Source: Flavobacterium quisquiliarum (GTDB lineage Bacteria > Bacteroidota > Bacteroidia > Flavobacteriales > Flavobacteriaceae). Taken from it: a stretch of 64,000 nucleotides of DNA. A program made the translations under genes and the position numbers. Position 1 is the stretch's first letter. Each line of letters opens with the position of its first letter. The DNA lies in contig NZ_WWEM01000009.1 of assembly GCF_019308285.1 (NCBI RefSeq), forward strand, positions 124,001 through 188,000, read 5' to 3'. Under the pieces are notes generated by a model. The model saw only the letters and a list, made by a program, of their open reading frames with translations. It searched no databases and was not told the origin of the DNA. This document shows positions 10,210-18,072 of the stretch, piece after piece.

Positions 10210-10239
10210 TTGCAAAAACTAATTACTGAATTATCTTTG
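10210..10239 (+). promoter_or_regulatory. Promoter of the LytTR regulator gene
   Basis: TTG at 10210-10212 and TATCTTTG at 10232-10239, separated by 19 bases, match the Bacteroidota pattern TTG-N(17-23)-TAnnTTTG. The promoter lies right behind the susD terminator, so the regulator is transcribed independently of the operon it probably controls. Confidence 0.7.
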
Positions 10240-10271
10240 CAAATAATTAGAGAAAACCAAATGTCTAAAAA

Positions 10272-11036
10272 ATGAAAGTTGCAATCGTCGAAGACGAATA
10301 TCTAGCTTCTAGTTATCTAAAATCTATTTTAGAGCAGCAGTATATTTTACCAATTAAAGAAATCAGTGTTCTAAAATCGGTAAAAGAAGCTGTTATTTTC
10401 TTTAGTGAAAATAAAATTGATTTGGCTTTCATGGACATTCATTTGGGAGATGGAAAAAGTCTTGAAATTTTCGAAAAAACCATTATCGCCTGTCCCGTCG
10501 TTTTTATTACGGCTTACGATTCTTATGCCATTTCTGTTTTCAAACATTTTACAATCGATTATCTTTTAAAACCTTTTGAAGAATCAGAACTGTTAGAAGC
10601 ACTTCATAAATTCAAAAAAATAAAAGACAGTTTTAACAGTGATTCTACGCTTCAATCTCTTGTTGCCATAGAAAATCCCGAAAGCAATAAAATACAGCGC
10701 CATTTCTTAGTAAATCATGGTTATAAACTGATTTCTATAAACGAAAGCGAAATCACTTATTTTGCTGCAACAGGAAAACATTTATTTATCTACTTAAAAT
10801 CAGGAAACAGTTATTTATACAACAGTACAATAACAGATATCATAAACAGTTTAGATTCTTTCCATTTTTTTAAAATAAACAGAAAATATATCGTTCATCG
10901 AAACTGCATCAAAGAAGTCGTAAAACATTCTCATCAAAAAGTTGAACTCATTTTGACTGTTTCTTCAGTAGAAAATGATCCTATTTTTATCAGTAAAAAG
11001 GAAATCCACAACTTTAAAAACTGGCTGGACCAATAA
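10272..11036 (+). CDS. LytTR-family response regulator
   Basis: This is a 254-residue regulator with an N-terminal receiver domain (residues 1-120) and a C-terminal LytTR DNA-binding domain (about 150-250). The phosphoacceptor is Asp55 in LAFMDIHLGDG. Acidic residues EDE sit near the N-terminus and the conserved Lys is in DYLLKPF. The LytTR part carries FFKINRKYIVHRNCIKEV, the usual domain signature. A four-codon ORF (ATG at 10261, codons MSKK) ends in a TGA overlapping this start codon, a possible translational coupling device but perhaps chance. The cognate kinase is most likely the LytS protein at 1209-2786; no other LytS-class kinase is in the window. Confidence 0.93.
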   Translation: MKVAIVEDEYLASSYLKSILEQQYILPIKEISVLKSVKEAVIFFSENKIDLAFMDIHLGDGKSLEIFEKTIIACPVVFITAYDSYAISVFKHFTIDYLLKPFEESELLEALHKFKKIKDSFNSDSTLQSLVAIENPESNKIQRHFLVNHGYKLISINESEITYFAATGKHLFIYLKSGNSYLYNSTITDIINSLDSFHFFKINRKYIVHRNCIKEVVKHSHQKVELILTVSSVENDPIFISKKEIHNFKNWLDQ

Positions 11037-11224
11037 ATTAATCATTATTTAGCCATAAATTGACGTTAATTTCAAAATTAAAAAACTGAAGATTTGATAA
11101 TTTGTGAATTAAAATCCGACTAAAAACTGTCAAAAACATTTTAAAACGTTAAATTAGCGTTATAGAAATCATAAAATTGCCATTTCACTATCAATGAGAT
11201 AGCAAAAATTTTTCGTTTATTCTT

Positions 11225-11232
11225 TATCTTTG
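11225..11232 (+). promoter_or_regulatory. -7 box upstream of the NUMOD4-like gene
   Basis: TATCTTTG matches the Bacteroidota -7 consensus TAnnTTTG and lies 28 bases before the ATG at 11261. No clear TTG stands at the proper distance upstream, so only the -7 half is supported. Confidence 0.5.
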
Positions 11233-11260
11233 AGAGTATAGAAATCAAATGTAAAAGAAT

Positions 11261-11845
11261 ATGCCACACAATCGATTTTATCCGGATGAACAATTCAAAG
11301 AAATAGAAATAAACGCCTCATTACAACTTAAATATGCAATTTCAAACAGAGGAAGATTAATAAGCTTTACTGACGAAATTGAAAACGGCCGCATCTTAAA
11401 AGGCGGTTTAAGCGACGGATATCCAACTTTCCGTTTTAAAGTTAAAAAAGATGATAAAATCGTCAACAAATATCTTTTCTTATATAAGTTAGTTGCCCAA
11501 TATTTTATTCCGAAGGAGTCCGAAGATCAAACTTATGTATTGCACTTAGATTACAATCGAAGCAATGATGATGTAAAAAACCTTCGCTGGGCAACCAAAC
11601 AGGAAATGATGGCGCACAGCCGTAAAAGTCCACGTGTAATTCAGGCCAAAAAGAACCTGATTGAACACAACCTAAAAGCCGACGGACGAAAACTAACGAC
11701 CACTAAAGTTATGTTAATCAAAAAGATACTAGCAAGACCAGAACAAAAAACACGTCTTAAAATGATTGCTAAACAATTCGGTGTAAGCGAAATGCAGATC
11801 AGAAGAATTGCCAGCGGTGAAAACTGGGGACACGTTAAGGTTTAA
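11261..11845 (+). CDS. NUMOD4/HNH-endonuclease-like protein with C-terminal helix-turn-helix
   Basis: This 194-residue protein has an N-terminal NUMOD4-like segment (LKYAISNRGRLIS, about residues 23-36). An HNH_3-like core follows (YVLHLDYNRSNDDVKNLRWAT, about residues 86-106), then a C-terminal helix-turn-helix (MIAKQFGVSEMQIRRIASGENW). In active homing HNH enzymes the core usually reads xHHID; here it is LHLD, so only one of the paired histidines is present and nuclease activity is doubtful. Members of this family occur as single chromosomal genes in flavobacteria. It stands alone behind a -7 box and is followed by a repeat-rich spacer. A DNA-binding regulatory role is as likely as nuclease activity. 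Confidence 0.75.
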   Translation: MPHNRFYPDEQFKEIEINASLQLKYAISNRGRLISFTDEIENGRILKGGLSDGYPTFRFKVKKDDKIVNKYLFLYKLVAQYFIPKESEDQTYVLHLDYNRSNDDVKNLRWATKQEMMAHSRKSPRVIQAKKNLIEHNLKADGRKLTTTKVMLIKKILARPEQKTRLKMIAKQFGVSEMQIRRIASGENWGHVKV

Positions 11846-11856
11846 AATGTTTACAG

Positions 11857-11891
11857 TTTATAGTTTTTGGTTTATAGTTTTTGGTTTATAG
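11857..11891. repeat. Heptad repeat, 14-bp period
   Basis: TTTATAG and TTTTTGG alternate five times without interruption, giving an exact 14-base period made of two 7-base units. It starts 12 bases after the NUMOD4-like gene. The 470-base gap from 11846 to 12315 contains this element, the inverted repeat at 11936-12001 and the heptad array at 12037-12099, but no gene. Confidence 0.8.
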
Positions 11892-11935
11892 TTAAATACG
11901 CTTAACCTTTAACCTATAACGCTTAACTTATATTT

Positions 11936-12001
11936 AGCCACAGATTATTTGGATTAAAAGGATTTTTAAAAAATCTGTGTTAATCTTTATAATCTGTGGC
12001 T
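11936..12001. repeat. Intergenic inverted repeat, AGCCACAGATT family
   Basis: A perfect 13-bp inverted repeat (AGCCACAGATTAT at 11936-11948 and ATAATCTGTGGCT at 11989-12001) encloses 40 bases that contain further partial matches (GGATT, AAAATCTGTG). The same family appears at 41571-41720. It can form a long RNA hairpin and may act as a terminator; a T-rich stretch follows. Confidence 0.8.
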
Positions 12002-12036
12002 TATTTTTTTTTTAATTAAAAGCACTTCTCTCTATT

Positions 12037-12099
12037 CACTAAAGACTAAGAACTAAGAACTAAGAACTAAGGACTAATTACTAAGAACTAATCACTAAA
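12037..12099. repeat. Tandem array of nine 7-bp units (NACTAAN)
   Basis: Nine contiguous heptamers each keep the core ACTAA: CACTAAA, GACTAAG, AACTAAG three times, GACTAAT, TACTAAG, AACTAAT, CACTAAA. The first and last units are identical. There is no coding potential. Related heptads occur before the serine hydrolase gene (28400-28540), and octads with CTAAG or CTTAG cores occur at 25302 and 43814. Confidence 0.85.
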
Positions 12100-12218
12100 T
12101 CACAAAAATCAATTCATAATTCATAATTTACAATTCACAATTCCTTCAGTTTCTGTGAAAAGGTCAAAATCTCTGACTTTAAAAACAAATTTTCGGGCGT
12201 TCATTTAAAATAAATCCT

Positions 12219-12226
12219 TAAATTCG
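12219..12226 (+). promoter_or_regulatory. Possible -7 box of lpdA
   Basis: TAAATTCG is one base off TAnnTTTG. The identical octamer lies upstream of the genes at 27313 and 51306, which suggests a real variant -7 element. It would give a leader of about 85 bases for lpdA. Confidence 0.3.
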
Positions 12227-12315
12227 CAAGCACAAATAACAAAAGAATAAATCGAAAGATGAGTTTCGGAATTGTAGAATTCATTTTTCGATAGTTAATA
12301 CTAAAAGCAAAAAAA

Positions 12316-13704
12316 ATGAAATACGACGTTATTGTTTTAGGAAGTGGTCCTGGCGGATATGTAACAGCAATTAGAGCTTCACAATTAGGCTTCAAAGTAG
12401 CTGTAGTTGAAAAAGAAAACCTTGGTGGTGTATGTTTAAACTGGGGATGTATCCCAACAAAAGCATTATTGAAATCAGCTCAGGTTTTTGATTATTTAAA
12501 ACACGCTTCTGACTACGGATTAAAAGTTTCTGAATTCGATAAAGATTTCCCTGCTGTTGTTCAACGCAGCCGTGGTGTTGCGGAAGGAATGAGCAAAGGA
12601 GTTCAATTCTTAATGAAAAAAAATAAAATTGACGTTATCGAAGGTTTTGGAAAACTAAAACCAGGAAAAAAACTTGACGTTACAGATAAAGACAATAAAG
12701 TTACAGAATATAGCGCTGATCACATTATCATCGCAACTGGTGCTCGTTCTCGTGAGTTGCCAAACTTACCTCAAGATGGTGTAAAAGTAATTGGATACCG
12801 TCAGGCAATGACTTTGCCAACACAACCAAAATCTATGATTATTGTTGGTTCTGGAGCAATTGGAGTGGAGTTCGCTCACTTCTACAACTCAATGGGAACA
12901 GATGTTACTATCGTGGAATTTATGCCAAATGTAGTTCCTGTAGAAGACGAAGATATCTCAAAACAATTTGAGCGTTCTTTGAAAAAATCTGGAATTAAAG
13001 TAATGACTAATTCTTCTGTTGAGCGTATCGACACAACAGGTGCAGGAGTTAAAGCTTTCGTTAAAACAGCAAAAGGAGAAGAAGTTTTAGAAGCTGACAT
13101 CGTACTTTCGGCAGTTGGAATCAAAACAAACATTGAAAACATCGGATTAGAAGAAGTGGGTATCGCTGTTGACAGAGATAAAATCTTAGTAAACGCTTAC
13201 AACGCAACTAATATTCCAGGATACTATGCAATTGGAGACGTTACTCCAGGTCAGGCTTTAGCTCACGTAGCTTCTGCTGAAGGAATCAACTGTGTAGAAA
13301 AAATTAAAGGTCTTCACGTAGACCCAATCGATTATGGAAACGTTCCTGGTTGTACTTATGCAACTCCAGAAATCGCTTCTGTAGGTTTAACAGAAAAACA
13401 AGCAAAAGAAAAAGGTTACGAATTGAAAATTGGTAAATTCCCATTCTCAGCTTCTGGAAAAGCTAAAGCTGCCGGAAATGCTGACGGATTCGTAAAAGTA
13501 ATTTTCGATGCTAAATACGGAGAATGGTTAGGATGCCACATGATTGGTGCTGGTGTTACAGATATGATTGCTGAAGCAGTTGTAGCTCGTAAACTAGAAA
13601 CTACAGGTCACGAAATCCTTAAATCGATCCACCCTCACCCAACAATGAGCGAGGCTGTTATGGAAGCTGTTGCTGATGCTTACGGCGAAGTAATTCACTT
13701 GTAA
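12316..13704 (+). CDS. lpdA: Dihydrolipoyl dehydrogenase (E3)
   Basis: This is the FAD-dependent E3 subunit of the 2-oxoacid dehydrogenase complexes and the glycine cleavage system; it reoxidises dihydrolipoamide and reduces NAD+. At 462 residues it has full family length. The FAD-binding motif GSGPGG is at residues 9-14, the redox-active disulfide Cys40/Cys45 is in GGVCLNWGCIPTK, and the NAD-binding GSGAIGVEF lies near residue 180. The catalytic dyad motif HPHPT with His441 is near the C-terminus. No E1 or E2 gene is adjacent, so it is a stand-alone unit that may serve several complexes. A terminator follows at 13747. Confidence 0.97.
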   Translation: MKYDVIVLGSGPGGYVTAIRASQLGFKVAVVEKENLGGVCLNWGCIPTKALLKSAQVFDYLKHASDYGLKVSEFDKDFPAVVQRSRGVAEGMSKGVQFLMKKNKIDVIEGFGKLKPGKKLDVTDKDNKVTEYSADHIIIATGARSRELPNLPQDGVKVIGYRQAMTLPTQPKSMIIVGSGAIGVEFAHFYNSMGTDVTIVEFMPNVVPVEDEDISKQFERSLKKSGIKVMTNSSVERIDTTGAGVKAFVKTAKGEEVLEADIVLSAVGIKTNIENIGLEEVGIAVDRDKILVNAYNATNIPGYYAIGDVTPGQALAHVASAEGINCVEKIKGLHVDPIDYGNVPGCTYATPEIASVGLTEKQAKEKGYELKIGKFPFSASGKAKAAGNADGFVKVIFDAKYGEWLGCHMIGAGVTDMIAEAVVARKLETTGHEILKSIHPHPTMSEAVMEAVADAYGEVIHL

Positions 13705-13746
13705 AAATATACCGTTTTACGGTTGTATATAATTTTTCAATTTATA

Positions 13747-13780
13747 AAATCCGATTTGTGAAAACAGATCGGATTTTTTT
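13747..13780 (+). terminator. Terminator after lpdA (AAATCCGAT family)
   Basis: The arms AAATCCGATTTG (13747-13758) and CAGATCGGATTT (13765-13776) pair over 12 bp with one wobble and a 6-base loop, followed by T residues. The stem sequence is shared with the terminators at 17939 and 18571, and partly with 17097. Confidence 0.92.
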
Positions 13781-13940
13781 GTTTTCATAGTTTTTTGTCA
13801 ACATCAAATCATTTTACAAATCACTTCTCACATATTACACAAAAAACAACACCAAACAAAAATTTGTTTAAAACTTTACGTAAGAAAATTTTGTCATCGT
13901 TTCTAATTCCTTATTTTTATTCTCTATAAATAAGAAAGTA

Positions 13941-14894
13941 ATGAAACTACCTTTTATAGAAATAATCGAAGCCACGACAAGCGACCCTAATTTATTAATG
14001 TGGAAGTATTTTGATGAAGACAAAGAAATAAAAAACGGCGCAAAATTAACGGTACGCGAAAGCCAGCAGGCCATGCTCTTAAACGAAGGACAACTTGCCG
14101 ATGTATTCTCTCCCGGACTTCATACTTTATCTACAGAAAATATTCCTATTCTAAGTAAACTAAAAGGCTGGAAATACGGCTTCGAAAGTCCGTTTAAGGC
14201 TGATGTTTACTTTTTCAATACACATCAATTTATCAATAACAAATGGGGTACTCCTGCTCCTATTTTGATGAATGATCCGCAATTTGGACAAATTCGAATT
14301 CGAGCTTTTGGAAGTTTTGATCTTAAAATTGCTGATGTTCCTAAATTCTTCCGCCAATATGCCGGAACGTACAAACAGCTGACCATTTTTGAACTTCAAA
14401 GCCAATTAAGGGATTTTGTTGCTCCAAAATTCGGAGAAGTTTTGGCTAACGAAAACATAACCGTTACTGATGTCGCTGGAAATATTACGCAATTAGGAAA
14501 AAAAATAGAACCTTATCTAAAACCTTATTTTGAACAATTAGGAATCGAACTGACTCAGTTTGTCATTACAAGCGTAACCTTACCAGAAGAAGTTACGGCA
14601 CATTACGACAAAATTACCAACATGAACATGGTAACCGATATAGACAAGTTTACCAAATTCAATACCGCAACTGCCATTGGGGATAAAGGAAACGGACTTC
14701 ATGATGCGACTCAAAATGCAGTAAGCATGGGAATTCTATTCAATCAGTTACAGCAGAATAAAGAAACCCAAAAACAAGAAACTGGAGACGACATTACTTC
14801 TAAACTTCAAAAACTAAAATCATTGTTTGATGCAGGTTTAATAGATGAAGACGAATTTAAAACCAAAAAAGCCGAACTCTTAAGTCAATTGTAA
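13941..14894 (+). CDS. SPFH-domain protein with C-terminal SHOCT motif (YdjI/virion-core-like)
   Basis: This 317-residue cytosolic protein belongs to the SPFH (band 7) branch often labelled virion core protein, related to B. subtilis YdjI. The N-terminal segment LLMWKYFDEDKEIKNGAKL and the ESQQAMLLNEGQLADVFSPG stretch are typical. The SPFH core spans roughly residues 30-240, and a SHOCT oligomerisation motif (KLKSLFDAGLIDEDEFKTKK) closes the protein. There is no transmembrane helix, so membrane contact would be through the SPFH fold or partners. It opens a four-gene operon: the zinc-ribbon gene overlaps its stop by one base. From B. subtilis YdjI, which recruits a PspA protein to stressed membranes as I recall, a membrane-stress role is inferred. 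Confidence 0.85.
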   Translation: MKLPFIEIIEATTSDPNLLMWKYFDEDKEIKNGAKLTVRESQQAMLLNEGQLADVFSPGLHTLSTENIPILSKLKGWKYGFESPFKADVYFFNTHQFINNKWGTPAPILMNDPQFGQIRIRAFGSFDLKIADVPKFFRQYAGTYKQLTIFELQSQLRDFVAPKFGEVLANENITVTDVAGNITQLGKKIEPYLKPYFEQLGIELTQFVITSVTLPEEVTAHYDKITNMNMVTDIDKFTKFNTATAIGDKGNGLHDATQNAVSMGILFNQLQQNKETQKQETGDDITSKLQKLKSLFDAGLIDEDEFKTKKAELLSQL

Positions 14895-15136
14895 TGGAAG
14901 AAAAGAAAGTAAATTCATTTTTGAACAGACTCAAAGAAAATGCTCAAAAACAGACTAATTACGGAGGTGAGTTTGAAACAACCGAAGCCAAAATGAGTGT
15001 CAAAGACTGTCCAAACTGCGGTGCAGGAAGAGCCAAAGAAGATGGCGTAACGCATTGTGCCTACTGTGGATTTGAGTTTTTAAACGTAAAACTTACTGAC
15101 GGATTATATATTAAAAAAGAAGACAATTCAATTTAA
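14894..15136 (+). CDS. Small zinc-ribbon protein
   Basis: This 80-residue protein has one clear zinc ribbon, CPNCG at about residues 38-42 and CAYCG at about 56-60, with a charged N-terminal helix. Its ATG shares a base with the TAA of the SPFH gene, so the two are translationally coupled. It resembles the N-terminal zinc-ribbon part of YdjG-type proteins but has no membrane segment. The function is unknown; a role as adaptor between the SPFH protein and the next gene product is inference. Confidence 0.8.
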   Translation: MEEKKVNSFLNRLKENAQKQTNYGGEFETTEAKMSVKDCPNCGAGRAKEDGVTHCAYCGFEFLNVKLTDGLYIKKEDNSI

Positions 15137-15147
15137 AACAACATAAC

Positions 15148-16095
15148 GTGTTTGGATTATTTAATAAATCAAAAGACAAAAACGAAGGAAGCAAACAATC
15201 ATATCCAGAATGGTATACGGAACTTCAGGAATCACAGCAAAGATGGTTTTCTTTTTTGGAAAAATTAGAAGCTAAAATGGAAGAATTGGCAACAGCTTCA
15301 ATTCCGGAATTAAAACAGCTTTTACAAGAAGACGAAGATTTATACAAAAGAACTTTTCATAGAGTTTATTCAGGCGTAAATGGCCAGTTAAATAATATCC
15401 GTGAAAGAGCCAGAGATGTTTACGAAGAAAAGGTGAATGATCTTTATTATAACATCAATTCACAGATTTCTGTTTTAGACAAACATCACGATTTACTTTC
15501 TGATTTTAGAATTGCATGTTCCGATCGTTACAACGAATTTGATAATAAATATGATTATTGGCGAAAACAAATCGATAAAACACAAGAACGTGATCTTGAA
15601 ATCGAATATCAGAAAATCTTAAACGAGTTTGAAACCATCAAAGATAAGTTCAGCTGTAAACAATGTGGCGGTCATATTACGATTGAAAAAATCTTTTTAA
15701 TCGAAACTTATATTTCCTGTCCTTATTGCCAAACACAAAACACTTTTGCACCAAGTACATTGGGAAGAAACCTTCAAAATATTGCCCGAGAATTGGCAGA
15801 ACAGAGAACAGCTCATTTACATGAAGCTTACGAAGCTGAAAAAGACAAAGAGCGCGACTTGTATCATCAACGTCATGAATTAAGTCTAAGTATTATTCAT
15901 GAACGTGATAAAAAAGTGCTTAGCGAAGTTCAATCCAAAATGAATGATTTGGAAGAAGAAAGACAATTTGCGATCCAAAATGCTCCAAAATTACGTCAGG
16001 TCTATTTGAGGGCAATGTATGATGAATGGAATAAAATCACGCCAGATTTAAAAGAACACAACGAAAAAATGTATCAGAATCAATTGAAATATTAA
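15148..16095 (+). CDS. Coiled-coil protein with internal zinc ribbon
   Basis: This 315-residue protein starts at GTG (15148), 11 bases after the preceding stop; no in-frame ATG occurs before the conserved body. Charged helices dominate residues 20-165. A zinc ribbon follows (CKQCGG at about 170-175, CPYCQ at about 191-195), then a second long helical section rich in Glu, Lys and Arg (residues 210-300). There is no signal peptide or membrane helix. The layout recalls PspA/LiaH-like helical proteins in overall shape only; no sequence relationship is claimed. Operon position suggests it works with the SPFH protein. Confidence 0.75.
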   Translation: MFGLFNKSKDKNEGSKQSYPEWYTELQESQQRWFSFLEKLEAKMEELATASIPELKQLLQEDEDLYKRTFHRVYSGVNGQLNNIRERARDVYEEKVNDLYYNINSQISVLDKHHDLLSDFRIACSDRYNEFDNKYDYWRKQIDKTQERDLEIEYQKILNEFETIKDKFSCKQCGGHITIEKIFLIETYISCPYCQTQNTFAPSTLGRNLQNIARELAEQRTAHLHEAYEAEKDKERDLYHQRHELSLSIIHERDKKVLSEVQSKMNDLEEERQFAIQNAPKLRQVYLRAMYDEWNKITPDLKEHNEKMYQNQLKY

Positions 16096-16121
16096 ATTTT
16101 ATTAACCCTAAAAATCGACAA

Positions 16122-17078
16122 ATGTTTAAGAAACTTTTTGGAGCTCTAACAGGAGACAAACAGGAAAACCAAAATTATGAAGCACAGACTTCAAATGATA
16201 ATTACGAAAATGATTATGAGGATAATTATAAAGAAATAGAATACGATCCCGAAACTTTACACGGAACACATTATACAGTAGAAGATTTTGATAACGAAGT
16301 GGAAGCAAGAGCCGAAGCCTGGATTGCAGACGAACGCGCAAGCGGTGAAAACTTAGATGAGAAAGACATTCAAAACATCTATTTCAACTACAGAAGAACA
16401 GTTTATACAGAATGGAATAACTGCGACTCTGATCAAATGATTCGTTTTGAGCATGCTAATTCTTTAAAATACAGCGGTATCCAGACTTCGGGATTTGTAA
16501 AAGTAGACGATAACAATCCGTTTTTGGAGCCAGTTCACGGTGTAGATTTAAGAACTTATACTGCTATGTGTCTTAAAATAAGTGCTGGAATTGATTATCT
16601 AGAAGTTTGTAAAGCAATGGGATTTGAACCAATTGTTTGGGAAGAACTAAATACAATCTGGCCACAGCGTATGGGTGAAGATACTTCGTTTACGGTTACG
16701 ACACTTTTCGGTCAATATTATGCTGAAAATGTAACGATTCCGCAATTGGAAAACTTAAAAGCAGAGGTTTCTGAAGAAGGTGCTGCAAACTTAGAAAGAA
16801 TGAAAACCGATCGTTATTTCTACGAAGAATTAGCTGGAGCAAGACAAGCAGCTTACGAATACGGAATTGACGGTGCACAATGGATTCTGGAAAACTTCGG
16901 AATCAATCTGGCCGATTTCCAATCTGTAGCGATGCAATGGATGACGGAGCAAAATCAAAACTGGAATTCTCAGGACATTATCGAGTTTTCTAATTATCAG
17001 CAGGAAAAACAAAAAGAATATGCAGCAAAATTCGCCGCAGAGCAAGGCGGAAATATCGCAGACGATGTAAATTTTTAA
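16122..17078 (+). CDS. Acidic hypothetical protein, last gene of the SPFH operon
   Basis: This 318-residue protein is not confidently recognised. The first 50 residues are very acidic and low in complexity (NDNYENDYEDNYKEIEYD). The rest is a soluble, largely helical sequence with many Trp and Tyr residues, containing MCLKISAGIDYLEVCKAMGFEPIVWEELNTIWPQRM and a C-terminal helix ending in AAEQGGN. There is no signal or membrane segment. The gene follows the coiled-coil gene by 26 bases and is closed by a strong terminator at 17097, so it belongs to the SPFH operon. It may be an effector or substrate of that module. Confidence 0.75.
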   Translation: MFKKLFGALTGDKQENQNYEAQTSNDNYENDYEDNYKEIEYDPETLHGTHYTVEDFDNEVEARAEAWIADERASGENLDEKDIQNIYFNYRRTVYTEWNNCDSDQMIRFEHANSLKYSGIQTSGFVKVDDNNPFLEPVHGVDLRTYTAMCLKISAGIDYLEVCKAMGFEPIVWEELNTIWPQRMGEDTSFTVTTLFGQYYAENVTIPQLENLKAEVSEEGAANLERMKTDRYFYEELAGARQAAYEYGIDGAQWILENFGINLADFQSVAMQWMTEQNQNWNSQDIIEFSNYQQEKQKEYAAKFAAEQGGNIADDVNF

Positions 17079-17096
17079 ATTTATTTTTTGATGATA

Positions 17097-17132
17097 AAAA
17101 AACCGATTTGCAAAAAAACAAATCGGTTTTTT
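17097..17132 (+). terminator. Terminator of the SPFH operon
   Basis: A perfect 14-bp inverted repeat, AAAAAACCGATTTG (17097-17110) and CAAATCGGTTTTTT (17119-17132), with an 8-base loop. Flanking A and T runs make it usable in both directions. Confidence 0.92.
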
Positions 17133-17180
17133 ATTCGTTCGAAGTAACTCATAATTCGAATTAATTAAACATTATATACC

Positions 17181-17930
17181 ATGGAAGAAACAAAAATATT
17201 CTACGCCGACGGAGAGAATCCAAAAATGATCGAAGCTTACAAAAAAGCTCAGGAAACCTTTAAATATTTCTGGAGAGAATTATCTTGGGAATACAGAAGA
17301 ATAGTTCCTGGATTGGATGTTGCCTGCGTAAAACTAGCTTTTACACAAGAAATTGACAATGAAACAGTGGTAGAACATATGTGGATTAATGATGTTAATT
17401 TTGATGGAGAAAATATCTACGGCGTGTTGGTAAACGATCCAGGCGAATTGACAAATGTGGCAAATGGAGATGAAATTCAAATTCCTGTAAATCAAATCAG
17501 TGATTGGTTATTTGCCATTGACGGACAAACTTATGGTGCTTTTACGATTCAAGCCATGCGTTCTGAAATGAGCGAAGACGAGAGAGATGCTCATGACGAA
17601 GCTTGGGGATTAGATTTTGGTGATTTTAATGACATTTTAGTCGTTAATGAACAAAAAGAAAAACCAGAAAATCTGATCGAACACCCAATGAGCAAAAACA
17701 TGAAAGAAAGTTTGATTGATTTTGTGAAAAACAATCCTGAAGAAATTACACATCAAGATGAATTAGGCTATACTTTTTTACATCGTGAAGTAATTGCTGG
17801 AAACCAGACTTCTGTTGAAGTTTTGTTAGAATCTGGTGCAGATAAAAATGCGAAGACCGAAAGTGGTAAAACGGCACTAGATTTTGCAAAAGAACTAAAA
17901 TGGGATCATTTACTGCCATTACTTCAATAA
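17181..17930 (+). CDS. DUF2314 protein with C-terminal ankyrin repeats
   Basis: This 249-residue cytosolic protein has an N-terminal DUF2314 domain (residues 15-135), recognisable by AYKKAQETFKYFWRELSWEYRRI, the EHMWINDVNFDGENIYGVL segment and the ISDWLFAIDGQTYGAFTI stretch. About two ankyrin repeats follow (residues 185-249), with the canonical DELGYTFLHREVIAGN and LLESGADKNAKTESGKTALDFA. Both modules are recurrent in immunity proteins of polymorphic toxin systems. It is monocistronic between two terminators of the AAATCCGAT family. No toxin gene adjoins it, so the immunity reading is a suggestion only. Confidence 0.85.
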   Translation: MEETKIFYADGENPKMIEAYKKAQETFKYFWRELSWEYRRIVPGLDVACVKLAFTQEIDNETVVEHMWINDVNFDGENIYGVLVNDPGELTNVANGDEIQIPVNQISDWLFAIDGQTYGAFTIQAMRSEMSEDERDAHDEAWGLDFGDFNDILVVNEQKEKPENLIEHPMSKNMKESLIDFVKNNPEEITHQDELGYTFLHREVIAGNQTSVEVLLESGADKNAKTESGKTALDFAKELKWDHLLPLLQ

Positions 17931-17938
17931 AAACTCGC

Positions 17939-17973
17939 AAATCCGATTTATCTTGATGAATCGGATTTTTTTT
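17939..17973 (+). terminator. Terminator after the DUF2314-ankyrin gene
   Basis: The arms AAATCCGATT (17939-17948) and AATCGGATTT (17959-17968) pair perfectly over 10 bp with a 10-base loop, followed by a T run. Confidence 0.92.
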
Positions 17974-18043
17974 CTTTATTTTATGAGAAATAAATATTGA
18001 TTTTTGATACGATTTTAAACACTGATTTTAAATAATAAAGCAC

Positions 18044-18051
18044 TAATTTTG
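18044..18051 (+). promoter_or_regulatory. -7 box of the TPM-domain gene
   Basis: TAATTTTG matches TAnnTTTG exactly and is followed by GCA, a common start-site context. It contains the in-frame TTG at 18049, which therefore cannot be the translation start and fixes the ATG at 18073 as the start. Confidence 0.65.
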
Positions 18052-18072
18052 CAGCGCCCAACAAAATCTATC

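Noticed and set aside
10261..10275. Four-codon leader peptide before the LytTR gene
   Set aside because: The overlap with the start codon is intriguing, but such short ORFs arise readily by chance and there is no attenuation structure.
12037..12099. CRISPR-like array
   Set aside because: Units are 7 bases without spacers and no cas gene is in the window; it is a plain tandem repeat.
18049..18072. TTG at 18049 as the start of the TPM gene
   Set aside because: The TTG lies inside the -7 box TAATTTTG, and the signal peptide begins cleanly at the ATG at 18073.
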